Source: an uncultured Schlesneria sp.
GTDB lineage: Bacteria; Planctomycetota; Planctomycetia; Planctomycetales; Planctomycetaceae
Reading direction: 5' to 3'
Length of the DNA stretch: 64,000 nt
NCBI GenBank assembly: GCA_903904835.1
Contig: CAIVEI010000167.1
Coordinates: 1 to 64,000 of the forward strand
Both the position numbers and the translations under genes were made by a program. The notes beneath the pieces were generated by a model. It searched no databases. It was not told where the DNA came from and was given only the letters and a program-made list of their open reading frames with translations. Positions 16,689 to 23,897 of this stretch are shown piece after piece (position 1 is the first letter of the stretch; every line of letters starts with the position of its first letter).

Positions 16689-17717
16689 ATGTCTGATTTG
16701 AACCAGTCTCAGGATTCGCATGGCCTCAGTCGCCGGACGGTTTTGGGAACAGCATTGACCGCAGCCGGGGCTGCGACGGCTGTCATGCGAGGCCCCTGGG
16801 GACTGGCGTCGGCCGCTGATCCATCAGGCGTCGTTTCGAATCGGGGCAAAAAATATGAGATGAAAAAGTCGATCAACCTCTGGGCATTTCCTTACCCGGA
16901 CAAGATGTCGCTCGAACAGTGTCTGCGGTTAGCAAAGGATGCTGGCTTCGATGGAATTGAACTGAACTTCGATCTGGACAGCGAACTGTCACCGAAGTCG
17001 GGAACTGCGGAATTCACCGCAATACGCAAATTGGCCGACAAGATCGGGATTGCGGTGAGTGGTCTCTGTTCATTTCTGTTCTGGCCATACCCTTTGACCA
17101 GTAACGATCCGGAAAAGCGAGCACGAGCACTGGAATTGGCTGGGCTGATGACGCGAGCGGCTCATGATCTGGGAACCGACAATTTGTTGGTTGTTCCGGG
17201 AGCGGTTCACATCCCATGGCGAACTGATTATGAACCGGTCCCCAACGACGTTTGTGATCGGCGAGCAAAAGAGGCGATCGCAAAACTGCTTCCGCAGGCC
17301 GAGAAGCTGAAAATCCACATGAACATCGAGAACATCTTCTTTAACGGGTACCTGATGACCCCGATGGAAATGGCCACGTTCGTCGACGGATTTCATTCGG
17401 AGTTCGTCCACGTTCATTTCGACACGGGGAACATCATGCAGTACCAGTTCCCGGAACACTGGATAGCCTACCTGGGAAAACGAATTCGAAACGTCCACTT
17501 GAAAGAGTTCACCAAGAAGGGGACCGATTCGTCACTGGAAGCCTTTCGACCACTCCTGGACGGAACAACGAACTGGCCTGCCGTGCTTGAAGCACTCGAT
17601 GCGAGTGGCTACCAGCGGTATTTGACATTTGAATATTTCCATCCCTATCAGCACTGGCCCGAGGCTTTAATCTATCAAACCGGCGATTCGCTGGACCGTA
17701 TGCTGGGAAGGAAATAA
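16689..17717 (+). CDS. Tat-exported sugar phosphate isomerase/epimerase-like TIM barrel
   Basis: A 342-aa protein of the xylose isomerase-like / AP endonuclease 2 TIM-barrel superfamily. ATG 16689 is chosen because GAGG (16678-16681) precedes it by 7 nt and it begins a proper twin-arginine signal (LSRRTVLG plus a hydrophobic core). Barrel signatures are KDAGFDGIELNFD, KLKIHMNIENIFFNG (metal-ligand Glu), FVHVHFDTGNIMQY (Asp, His ligands), RIRNVHLKEF (His) and the last strand YLTFEYF (Glu). The metal-site residues are therefore present. Planctomycetes encode many such exported homologues, often next to Gfo/Idh enzymes, probably for breakdown of unusual sugars or polyols; the substrate is unknown. 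A Uma2-family gene starts 3 nt after its stop, which suggests co-transcription. Confidence 0.87.
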   Translation: MSDLNQSQDSHGLSRRTVLGTALTAAGAATAVMRGPWGLASAADPSGVVSNRGKKYEMKKSINLWAFPYPDKMSLEQCLRLAKDAGFDGIELNFDLDSELSPKSGTAEFTAIRKLADKIGIAVSGLCSFLFWPYPLTSNDPEKRARALELAGLMTRAAHDLGTDNLLVVPGAVHIPWRTDYEPVPNDVCDRRAKEAIAKLLPQAEKLKIHMNIENIFFNGYLMTPMEMATFVDGFHSEFVHVHFDTGNIMQYQFPEHWIAYLGKRIRNVHLKEFTKKGTDSSLEAFRPLLDGTTNWPAVLEALDASGYQRYLTFEYFHPYQHWPEALIYQTGDSLDRMLGRK

Positions 17718-17719
17718 CG

Positions 17720-18307
17720 ATGAGTGCCGTTACTAAGCTGAAGATGACGGTAAGTGAGTATCTTGCTAAGGAGCAACAGGCGGAATTCAAGAGCGAGTTC
17801 TACAATGGTGAAGTTTTCGCGATGGCAGGCGGAAGCCGCGAGTACAATCGCGTGAAAGAAAATCTTGTCGGTGAATTGTTCGCACGGCTTAAAGGAGGTG
17901 ACTGTCAAACCTATTCCAGTGACCAGCGTGTGTTGGTCGAGGCGACCGGCCTATACACGTACCCAGACATCGTGATCGTCTGTGGATCCGGCACGTACGA
18001 TCCACTGGACCGTGATACGTTGACGAACCCCGTCGCGATTATCGAAGCGCTGTCTCCCTCGACAGAACGTTACGACCGTGGAGCGAAATTTAGAAACTAC
18101 CAGCAGATCAAAAGTCTGACGGAATATCTCTTGGTGGCACAGGATGAACCCGTCTGCGAGCGGTATGTCCGCCAATCGGACGGATCATGGGCCTTGGTTT
18201 CGTTTGTCGGCCTGACAGCAGTCCTCGCGTTGACTTCCGTGCCGGTTCAGATTCCCTTGGTCGATGTTTACTCGGGCATCATCTTCTCGGACATTACACT
18301 GCGATGA
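17720..18307 (+). CDS. Uma2-family putative endonuclease (PD-(D/E)XK fold)
   Basis: A 195-aa protein of the Uma2/DUF820 family, which adopts a restriction-endonuclease fold and is hugely expanded in cyanobacteria and planctomycetes. Visible motifs are MTVSEYLAKEQQAEFKSEFYNGEVFAMAGGSREYNRVKENL split over the N-terminal third (the KSEFYNGEV segment holds the family E), then YTYPDIVIVCG (catalytic D), PVAIIEALSPSTERYDRGAKFRNY (E, S/T and the family RYD..K..NY), and SLTEYLLVAQDEP. AGGA lies 7 nt before the ATG. It starts 3 nt after the TIM-barrel stop and is probably carried in its transcript. True nuclease activity and biological role remain unproven for the family; a selfish or regulatory role is possible. 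Confidence 0.92.
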   Translation: MSAVTKLKMTVSEYLAKEQQAEFKSEFYNGEVFAMAGGSREYNRVKENLVGELFARLKGGDCQTYSSDQRVLVEATGLYTYPDIVIVCGSGTYDPLDRDTLTNPVAIIEALSPSTERYDRGAKFRNYQQIKSLTEYLLVAQDEPVCERYVRQSDGSWALVSFVGLTAVLALTSVPVQIPLVDVYSGIIFSDITLR

Positions 18308-18522
18308 TTCATCCTGCGAAATCAAACCAATTTCACCGGCTTTAAAAAACGGACTCCTATTTGTTGTGCGTAAATGGTGAGGCGTCAGTAGCGTCTTCGC
18401 CCGCTTTTATGGTCCCATTGTGTCGCCGAACCAACAACAAGCGTTGTCCCTTCAGTCGCGCCAAAGGGGGGCTGCGCTATGTGTCTCTTCTCGAAAAATC
18501 GGCAAAAACTGAAGCCGGAAAC

Positions 18523-18867
18523 TCATTTACTAGCGACGTCGGATTGAGTCGGCGCAGGCGGGATGGTTGGTGTTGGTTGGCTTGTGTGATTTCCGATTGT
18601 ACTCGTATTGGCATACAACGCTGAGTTCGTCCGCCTGAAATGAATGGGTTTGCGTTCATCAGGTCGCCGGCAGCTACATCCGTGCAACCAGGCACCCACA
18701 AAGTGATCGCCTCCGCCCGCTTGAAGGCTGCCGTAACCCGGTTTGTAGGGGATCGTTGGCGCGCTCAGGCGCGGACCAAGCCATTCATTCGCACTTCCAG
18801 GTGTTCCTGAAACCATGACGGTGACCGTCAACATAATGACGCTGTACAAAATCGATTTTCGAAGCAT
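18523..18867 (-). CDS. small putative exported protein, unknown
   Basis: A 114-aa open frame starting with a plausible signal peptide (MLRKSILYSVIMLTVTVMVSG, cleavage near GSA-NEW). The mature part has GGGDHFVGAWLHGCSCRRPDE in its middle and a Thr/Pro-rich tail. I recognise no family. The segment before it, GCGGGTCACG, offers only a weak ribosome site. The quality of the signal peptide is the main reason to keep it; the tail may not be a conserved protein. The 215 bp between the Uma2 stop and this frame contain nothing else I can support. Confidence 0.4.
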   Translation of the reverse strand: MLRKSILYSVIMLTVTVMVSGTPGSANEWLGPRLSAPTIPYKPGYGSLQAGGGDHFVGAWLHGCSCRRPDERKPIHFRRTNSALYANTSTIGNHTSQPTPTIPPAPTQSDVASK

Positions 18868-19191
18868 CGTGACCCGCCTTGGCTCAGTTCAATGAGATCG
18901 AGAGATATCCAAATCATTGTTCTCGTAAAACTGCCGAGGTGAGCATTTGGCAAAATCAGAGATCATTTATGTCAGTGCCAAACTCCTGAGCTGCCGGCAA
19001 ATTAATCGTTGAATCCTGCAAACTTTCTATAATCCGTCTTACTGACAAATGGTTAAGGCTTCATTATCCAGTTGATTTCAGTTCGCCGACCACAGCTCTT
19101 TTCATTCGGCGACCAGAAATTCAAGTAGTCCCTTGGTTGCGCCCAAGGGACTCTAACTGCACGTACTTCGTCAACGAAGGCGATGACCGAA
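18868..19191. other. intergenic region with a hairpin downstream of the TlpA-like gene
   Basis: 324 bp without a supportable gene. The one structure is a hairpin, AGTCCCTTGG (19127-19136) with CCAAGGGACT (19143-19152), a 10-bp perfect stem, 40 bp past the stop of the minus-strand redoxin gene. It lacks a following T-run on either side, so it is a possible factor-assisted terminator or mRNA-end stabiliser rather than a classical terminator. The right part also contains an unsupported minus-strand frame (19053-19325) overlapping the redoxin gene. Confidence 0.45.
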
Positions 19192-20361
19192 TCATTTTTT
19201 GGGCTTCGTGGGTGCGGTGTCCACGTTGTCCTTCTCTTTTGACGCTTCCAACGCCTTCTGGTACTGGCGCAATCGTTTCTTAAGACCTTGATCATCCTCC
19301 ATCTGTGTGCCAGCGGCCAGTTCAATGACGCGTTTTTGCGTCACAACGGCTTTCGCCAGTTCGCCGTTGTCGAAATAGGCCTTGGCCAATGTATCGGCGA
19401 TTGATGGATCTTCTTTTTCGGAAAGTTCGTCGGCTTTGACCGCAATCTTAAGTGCGAATTTTAACAGTTTAGCGTCCGCTTTTGTTTCACGTGACGGATC
19501 AACGATAATCCAGGCGATGCCATTCAGCAGCTGGGCATCTTGACCCTGTTCGGAATCGACGATTTTGTTACCGAGTGCCACGGCATCGTCCGCGTGATCC
19601 TTGGCGAGGGACAGCACTTGAAATCGGACGAGTTGAAAGTCGTCTGCCTTATCTGGAATCTCTTCTGTTGCCGTATCCAGGGCGGTGAGCAATTCTTTGG
19701 CATCGCCGTCGTCAGTAAATTGCTTGAATAACTGTTGCAGCTTTCCGAACGTGGCCGCCAGTTTCTTCTGCATTGCCCGGGCTGCTCTCTGCTCGGCCTT
19801 TACAGCGGCCATTTTTTCCGTTGCGGCGGCCAGATTCCATGTCCCATCAACGATCTGTTCGAGAGGTTCTTCCATCTCGGCGGGATGTCCGATCCAGGCA
19901 ATTTTCCCTTCGGCATTGATGATGAATGCCGCCGGAATTCCCTCTTGTTCAGAAGGTATCATCCAATTCATGACAACCTTCCCATCCCTGGGGTCGCCAT
20001 CTTCCGGAACGAGATCAATGGCGACTCGGTAATCCATTTCCTTACCCATTTTTTTCACGAAATCGGGGACAACCGACTGTTCTTCCTGCATGATCGCCAC
20101 TCCAATGATCGTGACGTCTTTGTGCTTCTTTTGCAGCTCGGTCAAATGAGGAATGGTCTTAAGGCAAGGTCCGCACCATGTGGCCCACAGTTCGACGACA
20201 TAGATTTTCCCTTTTTCAAAGCTTTTCACTTCATCGCCCTTGATGAAATCTTTCACTTCGAGCTTTGGTGCCTTGGAGCCAATCGTCAATTCTTGAGCGG
20301 AAACAGCTTGCGTCAATGTAAGTGCGACAACCAGACCAAACTTAATAAGAGACTTAAACAT
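19192..20361 (-). CDS. TlpA-like thioredoxin-fold protein with C-terminal helical extension
   Basis: A 389-aa exported redoxin. The signal peptide ends near VSA-QEL (residue 22). The thioredoxin domain spans about 25-175 with the redox pair WATWCGPCLKT (C63, C66) preceded by IYVVELWA, the insert typical of TlpA/ResA (PHLTELQKKHKDVTIIGVA) and the cis-Pro loop region EGIPAAFIINAEGKIAWIGHP. Residues about 185-389 form a long helical extension, Lys/Glu/Ala-rich, that resembles TPR-like repeats (AKAYFDNGELAKAVVTQKRVIELA). It probably reduces or shuttles disulfides in the periplasm; the extension may bind a client. It is monocistronic, with a hairpin after its stop, and divergent from the prolyl isomerase gene. 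Confidence 0.88.
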   Translation of the reverse strand: MFKSLIKFGLVVALTLTQAVSAQELTIGSKAPKLEVKDFIKGDEVKSFEKGKIYVVELWATWCGPCLKTIPHLTELQKKHKDVTIIGVAIMQEEQSVVPDFVKKMGKEMDYRVAIDLVPEDGDPRDGKVVMNWMIPSEQEGIPAAFIINAEGKIAWIGHPAEMEEPLEQIVDGTWNLAAATEKMAAVKAEQRAARAMQKKLAATFGKLQQLFKQFTDDGDAKELLTALDTATEEIPDKADDFQLVRFQVLSLAKDHADDAVALGNKIVDSEQGQDAQLLNGIAWIIVDPSRETKADAKLLKFALKIAVKADELSEKEDPSIADTLAKAYFDNGELAKAVVTQKRVIELAAGTQMEDDQGLKKRLRQYQKALEASKEKDNVDTAPTKPKK

Positions 20362-20731
20362 CGAGGAGTAGAACCTGCCTTTCAGGGGGGATACCGGACC
20401 ACGTCACGGAACGTGGTCTCAACGGCGCTGGATCAGAGGTTACCTGTCTGGCAATTAGCGAACAAGACGAGCTTTCTCGCCAGCGTGTCATCGGTCGACG
20501 GAAAATCGGTCTTGCTACAAAAACGGAACTGCGATTACAACCCTCAGTCGCTTCGTCAGTATCACTTCAAAATCATGTCAGACTTGCGCCGGTCTACACA
20601 CCCACCGATGAAGGGGGACAGGCACTTTGAAACCGCGATATATCCCAGAGACCGTTACGGCTCGACGGAGTCACTACCGCTGTTTCAAAAAGTTGACGGA
20701 TCACGTTTTCTTCCGGGAAATTGTCTGTATC
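20362..20731. other. divergent intergenic region
   Basis: 370 bp between the divergent redoxin and PpiC genes, expected to hold both promoters. GGGG-rich and palindromic short words occur (ACGTCACGGAACGTGGT near 20401-20416) but nothing I can assign. The frame running from 20627 into the PpiC gene lacks a signal peptide and ribosome site and is rejected as part of the protein. Confidence 0.35.
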
Positions 20732-21982
20732 ATGCGTCAAGGGCTGCTTTGGTTGCTGATTCTGTCATGCCTGGATGCAACGGGTTGTAATAGCATTCAA
20801 AAAAAGCACGATAACCCTGTGATGGTTCAGGCCCCACGGCGAGTCGATCGTGTCGAATCAGACGAAAACGCTGAGGAAGTCGTCGACGTCCCGTCAAATC
20901 CGAAAGAAGATGACGGTTCGGACATTATGCTTGTCAAATCCACGCTCGAAAAGAACCCGTGGAAGAATTGGGTTGACGATACGACGATCTTCAATTCGCA
21001 AGTCGCAGCGACCGTCAATGGTGCTCCGATCTTGAACGGCGACGTGCTCGACCGTTACGCCGGGTATCTGATGAGTGTTCGTGAACAGATGCAGAAGATG
21101 GCAGAAGATCCAAAGATGTTGCCACCAGGACAGCCAATTCCGACCCCCGACGACTTTGAACGCTTCCGTTACTCGCTGATTCAACGTGATATATCGAGCT
21201 TCATTCAAAAGAAGCTACTCTACGAACGAATGAAGGGAAGCCTGAAACCCGAGCAAATGAAGCAGATGAATTCTCATATTGATCAGCTTTTCGAAAAAGA
21301 AATCGATCGTTTGAAGAAAGAGATGAAGGTCACAAACAAGACGGAGCTGGAACTGGAACTGAACAAAAAGGGTTCAACGCTTGCAAATGTGAAAGACAGC
21401 TTCTCACTCGATCGCCTGTCGGTGGAGTATTTCGTCGCGAAATCGGAAAAGCCAGATCCGATCGAACGCCCGGATCTGGTGGCGTACTACCAGGCAAATC
21501 CAGACAAATTTACTGTTAACGCCAAAGTGAAATGGCAACAGATTCAAGTCTCGATCACGCCAGAAGTCAGCAAATCGGAAGCTCGCAAGAAAATCGACCA
21601 AGCCATCGCAGAATTGAACCAGGGAGTGTCGTTCGACAAGGTTGCCAAGACATATTCCGACGGGCCAACCGCTAAGGAAGGCGGGGTTTGGGATTGGATG
21701 GAGGCAGGCAATCTTGCTGATACGAAGCTTGAACAGATGTTGTTCACAATGCCCGTGAATAAAATGAGCGAAGTCCACGAAGGTAAAGAGACACTCTGTG
21801 TGGTTCGTGTGATCGATCGAAACGAAGCGGGTCGCCAACCGTTTAAAGACGTCCAGGAAGAAATCCGGGCGATCCTGACCGAAGAACAGAACAAGAACCG
21901 ACCCAAGAAACTGCTGAAAGACCTCTTCTCGAAAGCAGTCATCGAAACCCAGTACTCCCTCCCCCAATTCGTCCCCGAATGA
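20732..21982 (+). CDS. PpiC/SurA-type periplasmic peptidyl-prolyl isomerase
   Basis: A 416-aa chaperone-like protein. ATG 20732 is chosen because it begins a lipoprotein-like signal (MRQGLLWLLILSCLDATGC); the longer frame would bury this in the interior. The N-terminal part (residues about 55-240) is the SurA-like helical core: VAATVNGAPILNGDVLDRY is the standard opening, followed by long helices (QMKQMNSHIDQLFEKEIDRLKKEMKV). The parvulin domain covers about 265-375 with VKWQQIQVSI, FDKVAKTYSDGPTAKEGG and a closing VVRVIDRNEAG. It probably assists folding of outer-membrane or secreted proteins. The lipobox has Ala at -3 (ATGC), so lipid attachment is likely but not certain. Confidence 0.88.
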   Translation: MRQGLLWLLILSCLDATGCNSIQKKHDNPVMVQAPRRVDRVESDENAEEVVDVPSNPKEDDGSDIMLVKSTLEKNPWKNWVDDTTIFNSQVAATVNGAPILNGDVLDRYAGYLMSVREQMQKMAEDPKMLPPGQPIPTPDDFERFRYSLIQRDISSFIQKKLLYERMKGSLKPEQMKQMNSHIDQLFEKEIDRLKKEMKVTNKTELELELNKKGSTLANVKDSFSLDRLSVEYFVAKSEKPDPIERPDLVAYYQANPDKFTVNAKVKWQQIQVSITPEVSKSEARKKIDQAIAELNQGVSFDKVAKTYSDGPTAKEGGVWDWMEAGNLADTKLEQMLFTMPVNKMSEVHEGKETLCVVRVIDRNEAGRQPFKDVQEEIRAILTEEQNKNRPKKLLKDLFSKAVIETQYSLPQFVPE

Positions 21983-21985
21983 TTT

Positions 21986-22144
21986 TTAATGCGCGATGAC
22001 GCGTTGGTGGGTGGGTTGTCGGTTTCGCGTTGTTTGTTTCTTAACGCGAGATGATGCGTTGGGGCGTGGATTGTCGACTTCGCGTTGTTTGTTTCTTAAC
22101 GCGCGATAATGCGTTTGTGCGTGGATTGTCGATTTCGCGTTTTT
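21986..22144. repeat. 55-bp direct tandem repeat, about 2.9 copies
   Basis: Three copies in direct order start at 21986, 22041 and 22096, exactly 55 bp apart, each of the form TTAAcGCGcGATgATGCGTT - GtgcGTGGaTTGTCGaTTTCGCGTT - GTTTGTTTC, with the last copy lacking its tail. There are no spacers, so it is not a CRISPR array. Copies differ at several positions. It begins 4 bp after the PpiC stop and lies upstream of the unassigned exported pair. Confidence 0.85.
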
Positions 22145-22343
22145 GCAGGGCTTTGTCGCGTCGGCTTCTGGCCTGTGAAAGAATGCGGGTTCTCGCACGG
22201 GCTGAAGCCCATGCTACAAGTATCTGCAACATCAGGTCGCTGGCTTCATCAGACGATTCGTCTTGCAGAAACTGCCGATTCCGGGCAAACTCCGCGCGTT
22301 TCATGAAATGCGGGGAACGAAATTCAGCCAGGAGGGCGAAGTC

Positions 22344-23441
22344 ATGAGTAATCGATGGATGGCGTTCATGCTGTTTGGACTCGGCATGGCAGCAGGACCG
22401 ATGGCAATTCATTTCGGTGATTCGTTGCTCAAGCCCGTAGAGGCCGAAGACAAGATTTTTGCCCAACAAAATGTGAAAGCACAAGGGAGCGAAGTCCAAT
22501 CAACGCCAGCGGCTCACTCTTTAGATCTAATTGGTTTGGATCTTCTGGGCATTGATCGACGAAAACTCGTTCCCTCGGAACAACGCAAGATCCATACGAG
22601 TGGCGACGCCTCAGTCGGTTACATCATTTTGTCAGGCGATGGAAAAGATACTGTAACGATCTCGCAATTAAACTTTTGTGAGACGGTTAAAGGTATTGGC
22701 TTCGACAAGGCAAAAGAGGTCAATTTCGCTGAGAATATCAAGATTTTCGATGGTGCATTCAATGTTTTTACATCGACAGCACCAGCGATGGTGCTCACAA
22801 CGATGACACCTGGTGATGGAACTACAATCATGGGGCTCGTACCCCAGTTCGTACCGATCCCTTTGGGTGATGGTAACCCCATCAATTATTGCAACCAACG
22901 ACCAGCATCGGCGAGCCTGTGTGTTGATACTAAAGTGAGCGTTCCTGAGGAGGGCCCCGTTCCGATCGCAATTGGGTGGGACAGCCCGATCATTATTCGT
23001 GAAGCGGATGCCGCGACGAATCTTATTGGTGTTTCGGGTGGTACGATCTCATTCGTCGGTGAAACCTGCTGTGGAATTGTTCTGACTGCCAACACAATTA
23101 AGAAAGCTGAAGCACTGCCTGAAACCGGGGAACAATGTACATCCGATTTAACTGCGAAATACCTTGAACTGTCTCAGGAATTGGCCCGCCGGAAACTGCA
23201 GCGTTTAAGCTTTCTTGAATTGACGGAGCGGATCGAAGAACTCAAGCAAGAAATCGCGAACGATGAAGCGATGTCCAGATTGATCGAAGCTCGAAAGCAT
23301 TTGAAAGATTTGATGGACAAGCATCCGGATAGCCCCGCCGCTCAAAGCGCAAAGAGGATGCTGGACGCTGAACAATCGAAACCAGAGCCTACTGAGTTTC
23401 AGTTGACACCTTTCGATTCACCGCAGCCTACATCATATTGA
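22344..23441 (+). CDS. exported protein of unknown function
   Basis: A 365-aa protein. ATG 22344 has a perfect AGGAGG at 22330-22335, 8 nt upstream, so the start is well supported. Residues about 5-22 are a signal peptide or anchor (WMAFMLFGLGMAAGPMAIHF). The central part has repeated beta-like stretches (SVGYIILSGDGKDTVTISQLNF, NVFTSTAPAMVLTTMTPGD, GVSGGTISFVGETCCGIVLTA) and several cysteines (in SQLNFC, INYC, ASLC, GETCC, GEQC) that could form disulfides in the periplasm. The C-terminal 110 residues are an amphipathic helical stretch with coiled-coil character (LARRKLQRLSFLELTERIEE). I recognise no family. It is followed after 22 bp by a small membrane protein gene, probably in the same transcript. 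Confidence 0.7.
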   Translation: MSNRWMAFMLFGLGMAAGPMAIHFGDSLLKPVEAEDKIFAQQNVKAQGSEVQSTPAAHSLDLIGLDLLGIDRRKLVPSEQRKIHTSGDASVGYIILSGDGKDTVTISQLNFCETVKGIGFDKAKEVNFAENIKIFDGAFNVFTSTAPAMVLTTMTPGDGTTIMGLVPQFVPIPLGDGNPINYCNQRPASASLCVDTKVSVPEEGPVPIAIGWDSPIIIREADAATNLIGVSGGTISFVGETCCGIVLTANTIKKAEALPETGEQCTSDLTAKYLELSQELARRKLQRLSFLELTERIEELKQEIANDEAMSRLIEARKHLKDLMDKHPDSPAAQSAKRMLDAEQSKPEPTEFQLTPFDSPQPTSY

Positions 23442-23463
23442 TTGTTACGATAGGGTTCGCGAA

Positions 23464-23772
23464 ATGGCGATCGTCTCTCGGCTTCTATTTTGGGTCGGCA
23501 TTCTGTGTGCTGCCGCGTTCTTCTACCCGTCGATGTGGCACGAAGAAATTCCGAATGGCCGCAAGGATCGACTCACTTTTGGGCTACCTGCCAGTCCCTG
23601 GTATGACAAGAACGTAACAGTCACAGAGCAGGGAGCTGCGTCCAGCGGCGTTCAAATGGTTCACGAAGTCCATGATATCAACACCAATGTTTATTCATGG
23701 TCCACACTGTTTCCCGTGCTGGGCATATTGCTGATTGTGGCTGGTCGATATTTCAAGCGATCGAGACCGTAA
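23464..23772 (+). CDS. small membrane protein, unknown
   Basis: A 102-aa protein with two hydrophobic segments: residues about 4-22 (IVSRLLFWVGILCAAAFFY) and about 78-96 (LFPVLGILLIVAGRYF), with a polar, presumably periplasmic, loop between. No known domain is visible. It lies 22 bp after the unassigned exported protein, shares its strand and ends just before a terminator, so the two genes look like one operon. A role as a membrane partner for that protein is inferred from position only. Confidence 0.6.
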   Translation: MAIVSRLLFWVGILCAAAFFYPSMWHEEIPNGRKDRLTFGLPASPWYDKNVTVTEQGAASSGVQMVHEVHDINTNVYSWSTLFPVLGILLIVAGRYFKRSRP

Positions 23773-23778
23773 CGAAAA

Positions 23779-23815
23779 AACGGAGTCGAGCAGCAATTTG
23801 CCCTCGACTCCGTTT
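23779..23815. terminator. bidirectional intrinsic terminator
   Basis: The perfect 10-bp stem CGGAGTCGAG (23781-23790) / CTCGACTCCG (23803-23812) with a 12-nt loop is flanked by AAAAAA on the left and TTT on the right, extending the stem by A-T pairs. It closes the plus-strand pair ending at 23772. The A-run would give a U-run for minus-strand transcripts, which approach from the HEAT-repeat gene ending at 23898. Confidence 0.75.
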
Positions 23816-23897
23816 CATTGAGATGCTTTTGCACGACTAACCAACACGAGTCGGGGACTTGTCCCCCATCTGGTATGGTTGATCGATCTTGTTGAAA

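Noticed and set aside
19735-20790. Long plus-strand open frame of 351 aa antisense to the redoxin gene
   Set aside because: It is antisense to a clear TlpA-like gene, shows no family motif or ribosome site, and its frame also overlaps the start of the PpiC gene.
21986-22144. Possible CRISPR array
   Set aside because: Three 55-bp copies are contiguous without spacers, and no cas gene is visible.
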